DNA of 64,000 bases, from contig SFGZ01000006.1 in assembly GCA_004557505.1 (NCBI GenBank), positions 62,001 to 126,000 on the forward strand, given 5' to 3'. Origin of the DNA: Coriobacteriaceae bacterium. Its GTDB lineage: Bacteria; Actinomycetota; Coriobacteriia; Coriobacteriales; Atopobiaceae. A program made the translations under genes and the position numbers. This document shows positions 1 to 9,113 of this stretch, in pieces; within the stretch, counting starts at the first letter, position 1, and each line of letters starts with the position of its first letter. Under the pieces are notes generated by a model that did no database searches, had not been told where the DNA came from, and was given only the letters and a program-made list of their open reading frames with translations.

Positions 1-947
1 AGCGCCCTCTCGAGTACGGTGGCAGCGAGCCCGGTAGGCTCCGCTGCGTGTCGATCGAGCCGTGCGATGGGGGCGGGGGCTACGCGCTCGACTCGGCGGG
101 CAACCTCTTCGACGGTGCCGTCGCAAGCACGGACGAGGTCATAGGCATCGGCGCCACCGTCGAGGCGCCAAGGCCCCCGGGCTTCTCGCTCGTCTCGCCA
201 GACCCAGACCCGGCGGCGCCCGCCGTCACCATGTGGCGTCCGCGCGCGGGCGTCTTCAGCTACTCGAGCGCCCACGCGCAGATGCTCGGTGACTTCTCGG
301 CGGCCCGCGCGCCGGCGCACGACGGCGCCGGCCCCGCCGCAGGCGCGGACGGCCCGCCCACGCGCGCCGAGCGCGACGCCATGCAGAAGGGCGCCCCCGT
401 GGTGGGGGACGCCGACAAGGCCACGGGGCTTGGCTCCGCTTTCCACGAGCTCGCCCAGGCCATGGTCGAGGCCGGCCAGCGCTTCCCGGCACCCGGGCGC
501 ATTGCGGCCACCAAGCGCTTCTGGCGTCTCTCCGAGCGGGCCTGCGCCAGGCTCGATGAGGCCCTTGCGCGCTGGTGGGGCTCGGACATTCGCCGGGAGG
601 CCCTCTCGCACGCGCTCGTTCGTGCGGAGCTGCCCTTCTTCCGGCGCGTGGACTCCTCCTACGGAGGCTACGTGGAGGGCGCCATCGACCTTTTAGCCAC
701 AGACCCCGGCTCCGGCCACGCGCTCCTCGTGGACTACAAGACCGGCGACCGCGGCCTGGGCGCTCAGGCCATCCGCCAGCGCCACGAGATGCAGGCAAAC
801 TTCTACGCGCGCGTGCTCATGGGGCTTGGCTTTACCTCGGTGAGCTGCCGCTTTGTCTGCGTCGAGCTGGAGCGCGCAGACGCCCCCGGCCAGCCCGTGG
901 TGGTGGCGTACGAGTTTGACGCCACGCACCCCCCGCGCATGGGGTAG
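1..947 (+). CDS. AddA/RecB-type helicase-nuclease, C-terminal nuclease domain (5' end outside window)
   Basis: The frame is open from the first base of the window, so only the C-terminal part of a longer gene is present. The visible part carries a PD-(D/E)XK nuclease signature: a GSAFHELA helix, an acidic EGAIDLL strand, the LLVDYKTGD core (catalytic D and K), and a following Q..FYARVL helix. In AddA and RecB proteins this domain sits after a UvrD-type helicase and degrades DNA ends during double-strand-break repair. No helicase motif is visible because upstream sequence is missing, so AddA versus a stand-alone Cas4/RecB-like nuclease cannot be fully separated. The low-complexity Ala/Pro/Gly stretch before the nuclease motifs looks like a linker. 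It is followed by dnaE on the same strand. Confidence 0.75.
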   Translation, partial: RPLEYGGSEPGRLRCVSIEPCDGGGGYALDSAGNLFDGAVASTDEVIGIGATVEAPRPPGFSLVSPDPDPAAPAVTMWRPRAGVFSYSSAHAQMLGDFSAARAPAHDGAGPAAGADGPPTRAERDAMQKGAPVVGDADKATGLGSAFHELAQAMVEAGQRFPAPGRIAATKRFWRLSERACARLDEALARWWGSDIRREALSHALVRAELPFFRRVDSSYGGYVEGAIDLLATDPGSGHALLVDYKTGDRGLGAQAIRQRHEMQANFYARVLMGLGFTSVSCRFVCVELERADAPGQPVVVAYEFDATHPPRMG

Positions 948-987
948 CTCGCTGGCCGCCTGTGGCAAATCCCGCGCATGGGGTAGC
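932..987. repeat. 17-bp direct repeat spanning the nuclease stop codon
   Basis: The sequence cccgcgcatggggtagc occurs at 932-948 and again at 971-987, 39 bp apart. The first copy contains the final codons and TAG stop of the upstream gene. The second copy lies in the intergenic space. This looks like a small local duplication of the 3' end; no function is evident. Confidence 0.6.
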
Positions 988-1108
988 GCCCCGGTCGGGC
1001 GCGGCCAATCCGAACAACGTGTGGAGCCTCTGCTTCATTTCTACCTGCGGCAACGTTATATCCGCAGCTAGGGTGGGGCGTGGGCCACGGCGCGGCCCGC
1101 AGGCCTTC

Positions 1109-1117
1109 TGCTATGCT
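1109..1117 (+). promoter_or_regulatory. Candidate extended -10 promoter for dnaE
   Basis: TGCTATGCT lies about 40 bp before the dnaE start and matches an extended -10 (TGnTATnnT). No good -35 is seen, which is usual for extended -10 promoters. This rests on pattern match only. Confidence 0.35.
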
Positions 1118-1155
1118 TTGCCAAACACCCCCGCGTCACCCAGCATGGAGAACAC

Positions 1156-4100
1156 ATGGCATTCGTTCACCTACATAACCACTCCGACTTCTCGATCCTC
1201 GATGGGGCCACGCCCGTCGCCAGCATGGTCAAGCGCGCCGTCGACGAGGGGATGCCCGCCGTCGCCCTCACGGACCACGGCTACATGTTCGGAATCCCCA
1301 ACCTCGACCTGGAGTGCCGCAAGTACAACGACGGCCAGGCCAACATGAGGCAGTGGCGCCACGACGTCGAGTGCTTCAAGAAGGGCTGGGAGCTTGAGGA
1401 GCCCGCGCCGGACGCAGATGGCGCAAGCTACTTCGACCGCAGCCACGACCAGTGGGCGAGCGACGTCGCCGCGTGGGAGTCCTCGGGCCACGACCTCTCC
1501 GCGGTCCAGGCAAACCGCCCGCGCCTCAAGGTGAAGCCCATATTTGGCTGCGAGGCCTACTTCATCACCGACGACTGCATCGAGCGCGGCACCAAGCAGC
1601 GCCGCTACCACCTCATCCTCCTCGCCAAGAACGAGACGGGCTACCACAACCTCGTGAAGTGCATGTCCAAGGCCGCCGGCCACGAGATGATGTACTACCG
1701 GCCGCGCACCACGCTCGACATGCTCAGGGAGTACCGCGAGGGCATCATCTGCCAGAGCGCCTGCGTCCAGGGCATCATCCCCCAGCGCATCCTCGACGGC
1801 GACTTCGCCGGCGCCCGCAGGTGGGCCGAGACCTTCCAGGGGGTCTTTGGGGATGACTTCTACATCGAGATCCAGGACCACGGCCTCACCTTCCGCAACG
1901 GCTGGGACGACCGCAAGCTCGACGAGTACCTGGTCAAGATGGCCCGCGAGATGGGCATCAAGGTCGTCGCCACCAACGACTTCCACTACCTCACGCGGGA
2001 TGACGCCCCCACGCAGGACATCCTCTCGTGCATCGGCAAGGCCACCACGCTCGACGACCCCAACCGCCTGCGCATGGAGGGCTCGGAGTTCTACATGAAG
2101 TCCGAGGACGAGATGCGCCGGCTCTTCTCCTGGTGCCCTGAGGCCTGCGACGCCACGCTCGAGATTGCCGACAAGTGCAACTACGAGCTCGACTGGACCC
2201 ACATGTACCTGCCCGAGTACCCGGGTCTGCGCCCGGGGGAGACGGCAGACGAGCGCTTCCGCGAGGAGTGCGAGCGGGGCCTTGCCAAGCGCTACGGCGA
2301 GAACTGGCGCGACCTCACGATCGGTGGTTGGAACGTCCAAGACCGCTTCGAGCACGAGTACAAGATCATCACCGAGAAGGGTTTCGCGAACTACTTCCTC
2401 ATCGTGCAGGACTACGTCCAGTGGGCCAAGGACAACGGCATCGGCGTGGGCCCGGGCCGCGGCTCCGCCGCCGGCGCCATCGTCGCGTACGCCATGAACA
2501 TCACGAGCTTCGACCCGCTCGAGAACGGCCTCATGTTCGAGAGGTTCCTCTCGCCGCAGCGCTCCGAGATGCCCGACATCGACATGGACTTCGACGACGA
2601 GCACCTCCAGGACGTCCTGCAGCACGTGCGCGACGTCTACGGCGAGGACCACGTCTGCAAGGTCATCACGTACTCCACCATCAAGGCCAAGCAGGCCATC
2701 AACGACGCCGCCCGCGTCCTGGGCTTTCCCGTCTACAAGGGCCAGCAGCTCTCGAAGATGCTCTCGAACGACCCAAAGCTTCAGCTCGCAAACGCCCTCC
2801 ACAAGAGCGAGAGGAAGCCCGACCAGTACTCGCCCGACTTCGAGGACGCCTACAACAAGGATTCGGACGCCCGTCGCATCATAGACGCGGCCCTCTCCAT
2901 CGAGGGGTTCATGCGCGGCGAGGGCGTCCATGCCTGCGCCACGCTCATCGCGCCCACGCCCGTGACCGACCACGTGCCCACTAAGCTCGACACCAAGGGC
3001 AACGTCACCATCACCCAGTACGAGGGCCATTCCGTCGCGGACATGGGCCTGCTCAAGATGGACTTTTTGGGCCTGCGCACGCTCACGGTCATCAACAAGG
3101 CGCTCGCCAACATCCGCCACTCCCATCCCAGCGCCGCAGACGTCGACCGCATGCCCGAGGCGGTCAAGGCCTGTATCAAGCCCGGTGCCACCTGCGTCGA
3201 CATCGACGTGGACAAGGTCGACTTCTCCGACCCCAAGATATACGAGCTTTTGGGCCGCGGCCACACGGCCGGCGTGTTCCAGGTCGAGTCCGCGGGCATG
3301 ACCGCCACCATCAAGAACATGCAGCCCAACGCATACAAGCAGATCGTCGCCCTCATCGCCCTGTACCGCCCGGGACCTTTGGGCGCCGGCATGGTCGACA
3401 GCTACATCAAGCGCATGCACGGCCAGGAGAGGATCTCGTACTACGACGACCGCCTTCAGCCGATCCTGGAGGAGACCTACGGCACCATGGTCTACCAGGA
3501 GCAGGTCATGCAGATCTCGATGAAGATGTCGGGGTTCACGGCCGGCGAGTCCGACTCGCGCATGCGCAAGCCGGTGGCCAAGAAGAAGATCAAGATGCTC
3601 ACCGACCAGGTCTTCCACTGGGAAGGCAACGGTGCCGACGAGACGATCTACGACCACTGGATGAACGGCGCCGTCGCAAACGGCTACGGGCGCGAGGTCG
3701 CGCAGGAGATCTGGGAGAACGTCCTGGAGTTTGCCTCCTACGCGTTCAACAAGTCGCACTCCGCCGGCTATGCCATCCTGGTCATGCAGACCGCCTGGCT
3801 CAAGGCGTACTTCCCGCGCGAGTACATGGCCTCGGTCCTCACGTCCTACATGGGCAAGACCGACAAGATCGTACACTACGTCACGAGCTGCCGCCGCGAG
3901 GGCATCCAGGTGCTGCCGCCCGACATCAACGAGTCCGGCAAGGACTTCACGGCAACGGCCGAGGGCGTGCGCTTTGGCTTCGCCGGCATCCGCGGCGTGG
4001 GCGAGGGCGTTGGCGAATGCATCATGGCCGAGCGCGACGCCCACGGGCCCTTCAAGAACCTCCACGACTTCTGCGAGCGCGTGGACGGGTCGCAGGCCAA

Positions 4101-5055
4101 CCGCCGCGTGGTCGAGTCGCTCATCAAGGCGGGCGCCTTCGACTCCACGGGCTACACCCGCATGCAGCTCACGCACTTCGTCGACAAGAACAACCCCGAG
4201 AACATCATCGACGCCGCAGCGAGGCGCCAGAAGGAGCGCGCGGTGGGCCAGTTCTCGATGTTCGACATGTTTGGCGACGTGGCGGGCTCGGGCTTCCAGG
4301 ACGAGGTGCCCGCGCCCGACGGCGTGGAGTGGGACCGTCACGTCAAGCTCGCGCAGGAGCACGACGTCCTGGGCATCTACGTCTCCGACCACCCGCTGCG
4401 ACCGTACGCCTACGCGCTTGCCAAGGCGCGTGACTACACCATCGCGGACCTCTCGGTCTCGGAGGAATACATGGACCCCGCCGCAGGGGCCACCATGGAG
4501 CGCTTCAAGGTTCCCGAGGACAAGCCCATCCGCCTTGCCGGCATGGCCACCTCGGTCCAGAAGAAGACCACCAAGAAGGGCGACGCCATGGCCATCGTCA
4601 CCCTCGAGGACATGGAGGCCGAGACCACGCTCGTCGTCTTCCCCAAGGCGTACAGGGAGTGCGCGGCCACGTTGGCCGGCGAGGTCGATCCCGAGACGGG
4701 AGAGAGCACGGGAGACGTCTTCATCAAGGTCGTGGGCCGCCTCGAGCGCGGCGACCGAGGAGACCAGCTCATCTGCTCGTCCATCGAGCCGCTTGAGCTT
4801 AACGACAGGACCAACCGCCCCAAGGTGCTCGAGATAAACATGCCCGCCAACCTCCTCACGCGCGGCCGCATGGACAACCTGGGCGCGATCCTCGGCCGCT
4901 ATCCCGGCCTCGACCGCGTTGAGCTGCGCGTGGAGGGCGCTACGGGCGATGTCATGCGCATGGAGCTTCCCACGCGCATCGACGCGCACAACATGGTCCT
5001 CATGGCCGAGGTCATCGACCTCATCGGTCGCTCCGGCCACGTGAAGGTGGCATAG
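1156..5055 (+). CDS. dnaE: DNA polymerase III alpha subunit
   Basis: Main replicative DNA polymerase of the C family (1,299 residues, slightly long for DnaE). It opens directly with the PHP domain (HLHNHSDFSILDG, residues 5-17), followed by KPIFGCEAYF near residue 127. The palm carries PDIDMDF near residue 473 with the catalytic aspartates, preceded by a GPGRGSAAG loop. The FLGLRTLT and YRPGPL motifs follow, and an OB-fold region (LAGMATSVQKK) lies near the C terminus. A GGAG ribosome site precedes the ATG by 5 nt. An insertion of about 60 residues (58-120) separates the first two PHP motifs, where most DnaE proteins have a short loop. A very long open frame on the opposite strand is a codon-bias shadow. 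Confidence 0.97.
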   Translation: MAFVHLHNHSDFSILDGATPVASMVKRAVDEGMPAVALTDHGYMFGIPNLDLECRKYNDGQANMRQWRHDVECFKKGWELEEPAPDADGASYFDRSHDQWASDVAAWESSGHDLSAVQANRPRLKVKPIFGCEAYFITDDCIERGTKQRRYHLILLAKNETGYHNLVKCMSKAAGHEMMYYRPRTTLDMLREYREGIICQSACVQGIIPQRILDGDFAGARRWAETFQGVFGDDFYIEIQDHGLTFRNGWDDRKLDEYLVKMAREMGIKVVATNDFHYLTRDDAPTQDILSCIGKATTLDDPNRLRMEGSEFYMKSEDEMRRLFSWCPEACDATLEIADKCNYELDWTHMYLPEYPGLRPGETADERFREECERGLAKRYGENWRDLTIGGWNVQDRFEHEYKIITEKGFANYFLIVQDYVQWAKDNGIGVGPGRGSAAGAIVAYAMNITSFDPLENGLMFERFLSPQRSEMPDIDMDFDDEHLQDVLQHVRDVYGEDHVCKVITYSTIKAKQAINDAARVLGFPVYKGQQLSKMLSNDPKLQLANALHKSERKPDQYSPDFEDAYNKDSDARRIIDAALSIEGFMRGEGVHACATLIAPTPVTDHVPTKLDTKGNVTITQYEGHSVADMGLLKMDFLGLRTLTVINKALANIRHSHPSAADVDRMPEAVKACIKPGATCVDIDVDKVDFSDPKIYELLGRGHTAGVFQVESAGMTATIKNMQPNAYKQIVALIALYRPGPLGAGMVDSYIKRMHGQERISYYDDRLQPILEETYGTMVYQEQVMQISMKMSGFTAGESDSRMRKPVAKKKIKMLTDQVFHWEGNGADETIYDHWMNGAVANGYGREVAQEIWENVLEFASYAFNKSHSAGYAILVMQTAWLKAYFPREYMASVLTSYMGKTDKIVHYVTSCRREGIQVLPPDINESGKDFTATAEGVRFGFAGIRGVGEGVGECIMAERDAHGPFKNLHDFCERVDGSQANRRVVESLIKAGAFDSTGYTRMQLTHFVDKNNPENIIDAAARRQKERAVGQFSMFDMFGDVAGSGFQDEVPAPDGVEWDRHVKLAQEHDVLGIYVSDHPLRPYAYALAKARDYTIADLSVSEEYMDPAAGATMERFKVPEDKPIRLAGMATSVQKKTTKKGDAMAIVTLEDMEAETTLVVFPKAYRECAATLAGEVDPETGESTGDVFIKVVGRLERGDRGDQLICSSIEPLELNDRTNRPKVLEINMPANLLTRGRMDNLGAILGRYPGLDRVELRVEGATGDVMRMELPTRIDAHNMVLMAEVIDLIGRSGHVKVA

Positions 5056-5298
5056 CGGCCACGTCGCGCGCCTGCGGGGGCGCGCGTGTCGGGCGCGTCC
5101 CGCCGCCGCGCACCTCCGCGTGCCCCAGCCCCGCCTGCCCCTCCGGCGTGCCGTATATGTAGGTTTGATAATAGCAATTGAGGGATGCATGAAGCACCGG
5201 GCCGTTGGGGACAATGTGTGTAGTGGCGGCCGCGTCTGCGACCGCAGGCATTGGCGCCGGCCCTGCGGGGCGGTGCCAAAACTAGGAGAGGATGTCCC

Positions 5299-5679
5299 AT
5301 GGCAGACGTAAAGATCTATCGCTGCAAGCACTGTGGCAACACCGTCGTGAAGATCGTCGATGGCGGTCCCACGCCCGTGTGCTGCGGCGAGCCCATGGAG
5401 GAGCTCGTCGCCAACACCACCGACGCGGCCGTCGAGAAGCACGTGCCCGCCCTGACCGTCGATGGCGGGCGTCTCGTTGCCCGCGTCGGCTCCGTCGAGC
5501 ACCCCATGACCCCTGAGCACTACATCGAGTGGCTGCTCTTCGCCGACGGCACCAAGACCGTCATCCGTTACCTCAAGCCGGGTGACGCCCCCGAGGCCCA
5601 CTTCCACCTGGGCGAGGGCGGCAAGGCCACGGTCTACGCCTACTGCAACCTCCACGGCCTCTGGAAGGCCGAGGTCTAA
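5299..5679 (+). CDS. dfx: Desulfoferrodoxin (superoxide reductase)
   Basis: Cytoplasmic non-haem iron protein that reduces superoxide to hydrogen peroxide, typical of anaerobes. The 126-residue protein has both iron centres. The N-terminal desulforedoxin Fe(Cys)4 site is formed by CKHCG and CCGEP. The C-terminal Fe(His)4Cys catalytic site is formed by the His in KHVPAL, the two His in EHPMTPEHY, and the CNLHGLW motif. The start is the ATG after an AGGAGAGG ribosome site; in-frame codons upstream are not preceded by such a site. It stands alone, with a strong terminator-like hairpin after it. This is good evidence of an oxygen-sensitive lifestyle. Confidence 0.95.
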   Translation: MADVKIYRCKHCGNTVVKIVDGGPTPVCCGEPMEELVANTTDAAVEKHVPALTVDGGRLVARVGSVEHPMTPEHYIEWLLFADGTKTVIRYLKPGDAPEAHFHLGEGGKATVYAYCNLHGLWKAEV

Positions 5680-5710
5680 GGCCCAGGCGGCCAAACGGCA
5701 CGGACTCGCC

Positions 5711-5748
5711 GCGCCGCCCCGGCACTGCCGGGGCGGCGCGCTTCTCTC
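5711..5748 (+). terminator. Rho-independent terminator after dfx
   Basis: A perfect G+C-rich inverted repeat of 14 bp (5711-5724 with 5726-5739) is followed by the pyrimidine-rich tail gcttctctct. It lies between dfx and the next gene. Confidence 0.7.
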
Positions 5749-5821
5749 TGGGTGGCATGCATGTGCGGGGCGGGGATACAATCGACAGCAGGTCTTTGGC
5801 AGGCAGGGGAAAGGTCCAAGC

Positions 5822-7750
5822 ATGAAGATCGCGGTTGCTCAGATGAGGACCACGGCAGGCGAGCTCCAGCGAACGGCAGAGCGCATGGTGGAGCTCGCGA
5901 GGAGGGCGGCGGGCGAGGGGGCGCGGCTCGTGGTGTTCCCGGCCGCCGCCCTGATGGGCGTCTGGCCCGTCGACCCGCCCAGCCAGGAGGGGCTCCTGCT
6001 CGACCTCGCGGAGGCCCTGGTCAAGATATCCGAGGAGGCCCCCTGCCCCTGCATCGTGCCGGTCCTCTCGGACGCCGACGGCGCTCCCGCGCCCGAGGCC
6101 ATCCTCGTGCATGATGGGCAGCTCACGCCGCTCAAGCTCTCGGCTCTCCTGCGCTCGTCCGTCGCGGGCCACGCCGGCCGACGCCCCGAGGCCGGCCGGG
6201 AGGATGGGGACGGCCCCGCGCCAGACCTCCCCATCTTCGAGCTGGGCGGCGTCCACTTCGGGCTCGCCTTCTCATTTGATGACCTCAACGACTTCGATGA
6301 CTATGCCTTCGACATCGACGTGGTGCTCTACCTCGACGGCTATGGGTTTGCCATGGACGACCCGTCGTCTGCCATGGGGGTCTCGGTCTCCGATGGTCGC
6401 TTCATGGACGACGCCGAGGCGACGGGCGCCTGGATCGTGGGCGTGGGTTCGCTCGGCACCTATGGGATGCAGGTGTTCACCGGTTCGAGCTTCGTCCTCA
6501 CCCCATGGGGCGAGCTCGCCGCGCAGGCCCCCTCCCTCGAGGAGGGCCTCATCATGGCAGACATCGACCCGAACCGGGGCAGCCCTCTCGACCACCCCCT
6601 GGACCCCGAGGTCTACGATCGCCCGCTCGTCGCCTGGAACGCGCTGGCGCAGGGCCTTGCCGAGTCCCTCTCGCAGATGGGCTTTACGCAGGCGGCCGTG
6701 CTGGTTGACGGCACCCTGGGCTCCTGCGCCGTCGCGACCCTGGCCACCGACGCGCTTGGCCCCACCAACGTTCACGCGCTGCTCGCAACCGGTGCCAACG
6801 ACGGGCTTGACGCCGCGGCGCGCAGGCTCGCCGAGAACCTCAGGCTGCCGGTCCGCGAGCTCCCCATGTCCGCGCTCTCGCCCGATCGCACCCTGGCGGC
6901 AGACCTCGCGCAGGCCCACCTCGTGGCGCTGGCGCGCGAGGAGGGCGCCATGCCGCTCTCGAACCTCGACAAGACGGCGCTGGCCCTTGAGGCGTCGCCT
7001 GGCTCGATGCCGCATGCGGGCCTCGCGCCCCTGGGCGATGTCTACCGCTCCGCCGTCATCGAGCTCGTACACATGAGGAACACCATCTCGCCCGTGATAT
7101 CCCGCGCCTCCCGGCATGCCTTCGAGGTGCCCGCCATCCCGGGCATCGAGGAGTGCGGCCCCACCCCGGAGTCACGCATCGACTTCGTCGACTACGTGCT
7201 CGCGAGCCACGTCGAGTGGGGGCGCCCCCTCTCGGACATCGCGGATGACGGGGGACACCCACAGGTGGTCTCGGACATCCTCGACCGCCTCGCCTCGTGC
7301 GCGCCGGGGCGCATGGCCTGCGGTCCCGTCATCGTCTCGTCCTCGCGCACGCTCGACGACGTCGCATGGCCGCTGGGCATGGCGTGGCGCGACCGCGTGC
7401 GCACGAAGGCGGAGCGCGCGGGCGAGGGCATCGGCGGGGCCATCTCGCTCGGGGACGACCTGGACGAGGCCATCGCCCAGGCCGCCGAGGGCCTTCGCGG
7501 CGTGGCGGGGCCCCAAAAAGCCGGCGACGCGCAGCCGGCCGGGGGGGAGCCCGACGCCCCCGCGGCGCTTCGGGACCGCGAGAGGGACGTGCGCGACGTA
7601 CTCAACATCCTGCGGGACCTCTCGCTTACGGGAGGGCTTGCCGCCGATCAGCCCGAGGGGCGTGCGGACAGGCATGGCCCGGGCGGGCGACCTGGCCCGG
7701 GCGGGGTGCCGGGCGACAGCCCCATATGGAGGACCTTCTCGGAGAACTAG
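5822..7750 (+). CDS. NAD synthetase-like protein with degenerate active sites
   Basis: A 642-residue protein with the architecture of glutamine-dependent NAD+ synthetase (NadE): an N-terminal nitrilase/glutaminase-like domain (about 1-265), a synthetase-like domain (about 280-560) and a low-complexity tail. The fold-level resemblance is clear (KIAVAQMRTT start; NLDKTALAL...PLGDVYRSAVIEL in the second domain). The catalytic landmarks appear lost. The glutaminase Glu expected in FPE is Ala41 (FPAAAL), the ICED-type nucleophile Cys region reads LAFSFDD, and the SGGxDS P-loop reads VDGTLGS. The ATG follows an AGGGGAAAGG ribosome site. It may be a regulatory or structural pseudoenzyme, or may do another reaction; the intact length argues against simple decay. 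It lies just upstream of ruvC, with its own apparent end. Confidence 0.7.
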   Translation: MKIAVAQMRTTAGELQRTAERMVELARRAAGEGARLVVFPAAALMGVWPVDPPSQEGLLLDLAEALVKISEEAPCPCIVPVLSDADGAPAPEAILVHDGQLTPLKLSALLRSSVAGHAGRRPEAGREDGDGPAPDLPIFELGGVHFGLAFSFDDLNDFDDYAFDIDVVLYLDGYGFAMDDPSSAMGVSVSDGRFMDDAEATGAWIVGVGSLGTYGMQVFTGSSFVLTPWGELAAQAPSLEEGLIMADIDPNRGSPLDHPLDPEVYDRPLVAWNALAQGLAESLSQMGFTQAAVLVDGTLGSCAVATLATDALGPTNVHALLATGANDGLDAAARRLAENLRLPVRELPMSALSPDRTLAADLAQAHLVALAREEGAMPLSNLDKTALALEASPGSMPHAGLAPLGDVYRSAVIELVHMRNTISPVISRASRHAFEVPAIPGIEECGPTPESRIDFVDYVLASHVEWGRPLSDIADDGGHPQVVSDILDRLASCAPGRMACGPVIVSSSRTLDDVAWPLGMAWRDRVRTKAERAGEGIGGAISLGDDLDEAIAQAAEGLRGVAGPQKAGDAQPAGGEPDAPAALRDRERDVRDVLNILRDLSLTGGLAADQPEGRADRHGPGGRPGPGGVPGDSPIWRTFSEN

Positions 7751-7784
7751 CTCGCCCCTTCCGGGGGCGCATGGTATGCTAGGA

Positions 7785-7800
7785 TAGAACGAACGTTCTA
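7785..7800 (+). promoter_or_regulatory. Candidate LexA (SOS) box upstream of ruvCAB
   Basis: TAGAAC-GAAC-GTTCTA is a dyad containing GAAC-N4-GTTC, the core of the Gram-positive/actinobacterial SOS box (CGAAC-N4-GTTCG type). It follows a -10-like TATGCT at 7775-7780 and sits 30 bp before the RuvC start. A LexA site here would put the Holliday-junction genes under DNA-damage control. This follows from the consensus match; no lexA gene is in the window. Confidence 0.7.
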
Positions 7801-7830
7801 ACCATGGTCATGCAGGAGGGGGCGCTTCTC

Positions 7831-8484
7831 GTGATAATCCTGGGGATAGACCCCGGCCTTGCCAACACGGGCTGGGGCGTGGTCGAGACGCGCGGATCCG
7901 TGTGCAGGGCCCGTGCGTACGGCTGCGTCTCAACCTCGTCGTCGGAGTCCATAGACCGCCGCCTGGGCAAGATCCACGAGGGCATCTCCAAGGCCATAGA
8001 GACCTATGCGCCAAGCCAGCTTGCCATAGAGAAGATCTTCTTCGGCGAGAACTCCCGCTCCGCGCTCGCGACGGCCCACGCCCGCGGCGCGGCCCTCGTG
8101 GCGGCGGCGGAGGCTGGGCTCGAGCTGGGGGAGTATACCCCCATGCAGATAAAGCAGGCCGTCGTGGGCACCGGGTCTGCGGACAAGCTCCAGGTCATCT
8201 TCATGGTGAGGAGCATCCTTGCCCTGGACCACGACCCCCGCCCAGACCACTGCGCGGACGCCCTGGCCGCAGCCATCTGCCACGCCAACCTCTCGCGCAC
8301 GCAGCGGCTCACGCGCGAGGGCGCGGCCGTGCAGGTCTTCGAGCAGCAGCGCGCGCAGGAGAGGCTCGACGCCGCCACGGCGCGCGGCGTCACGGCGGCC
8401 GCCACGGCAGCGCGTCTCGCCGCCGCCCGTGGCAAGGGCTCGCCGCTCGGCCACGCACGGCAGAGCAGGAGGAACACCCAATGA
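7831..8484 (+). CDS. ruvC: Crossover junction endodeoxyribonuclease RuvC
   Basis: Holliday-junction resolvase that nicks four-way junctions together with RuvAB. The 217-residue protein starts at GTG with MIILGIDPG, 8 nt after AGGAGGGGG; the ATG at 7804 would add nine residues that overlap this ribosome site, so the GTG is preferred. The acidic active site is visible: Asp in GIDPGL, Glu in LAIEKIFF, and the C-terminal DHCADAL pair. The C terminus is extended and Ala-rich beyond the usual ~165-175 residues. The stop overlaps the ruvA start by 4 bp (ATGA), so the genes are translationally coupled. Confidence 0.95.
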   Translation: MIILGIDPGLANTGWGVVETRGSVCRARAYGCVSTSSSESIDRRLGKIHEGISKAIETYAPSQLAIEKIFFGENSRSALATAHARGAALVAAAEAGLELGEYTPMQIKQAVVGTGSADKLQVIFMVRSILALDHDPRPDHCADALAAAICHANLSRTQRLTREGAAVQVFEQQRAQERLDAATARGVTAAATAARLAAARGKGSPLGHARQSRRNTQ

Positions 8485-9113
8485 TCGTGCAGCTCACGGG
8501 CACCCTCGTCGAGGTGCTTCCCACCCATGTGGTCATCGATGTGGCCGGCGTCGGCTACGAGCTCGGCGTCTCGGCGACCACGGCGGCGTCGCTGCCGCCG
8601 GCGGGGGAGGCCGGCGTCACCGTGCTCACGCGCATGCTCGTGAAGGAGAGCGCGGTCGAGCTCTACGGCTTTGCCACGCGCGAGGAGCGCGCGGTGTTCG
8701 ACAGGCTCGTCGCCGTCTCGGGCGTGGGGCCAAAGCTCGCCCTGGCGGTTCTCTCCACATTCTCGCCGGCAACGCTTGCGACCATCGTCACCCTCCAGGA
8801 CGAGGGGCGCATGGCGCAGGTACCCGGGGTGGGCCGCAAGAAGGCGCAGCGGCTCCTCGTCGAGCTGCAGGACGTCTTTGCCAAGGACGTCACGCTCCGC
8901 GGCCTCGCGGGCATGGGTGAGCCCTCGCCCCGACAGCCCAAGGCGCCCGACACCGCCCAGTCCGTCACGGAGGAGGCAACCGCGGCGCTCCTGTCCATGG
9001 GCTTCTCGCCGCAGGAGGCGCAGCTCGCCCTTGACGGGCACGAGGACGCGGGTGCCGTGACGGTCGAGAGGGCCATCCAGTTCGCACTCAAGAGGCTTGG
9101 AGGCAGCCTGTGA
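8481..9113 (+). CDS. ruvA: Holliday junction branch migration protein RuvA
   Basis: DNA-binding subunit that forms the tetrameric platform on Holliday junctions and loads RuvB. It has 210 residues. The N-terminal OB-fold (VQLTGTLVEVLPTHVVIDVAGVGYEL) is followed by two helix-hairpin-helix motifs (VSGVGPKLALAVLS and VPGVGRKKAQRLLVEL). A C-terminal domain III (EEATAALLSMGFSPQEAQLAL) contacts RuvB. ATG at 8481 follows GCAGGAGG. It overlaps ruvC upstream and ruvB downstream by 4 bp each, a tight operon. Confidence 0.96.
   Translation: MIVQLTGTLVEVLPTHVVIDVAGVGYELGVSATTAASLPPAGEAGVTVLTRMLVKESAVELYGFATREERAVFDRLVAVSGVGPKLALAVLSTFSPATLATIVTLQDEGRMAQVPGVGRKKAQRLLVELQDVFAKDVTLRGLAGMGEPSPRQPKAPDTAQSVTEEATAALLSMGFSPQEAQLALDGHEDAGAVTVERAIQFALKRLGGSL

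Noticed and set aside
5711..5748. Riboswitch between dfx and the NadE-like gene
   Set aside because: The structure is a single G+C-rich hairpin with a pyrimidine tail, adequately explained as a terminator.
1171..5823. A 1,550-residue open frame on the minus strand across dnaE
   Set aside because: It is the antisense shadow of a strongly G+C-biased gene, with no ribosome site and no recognisable domains; dnaE explains the region.
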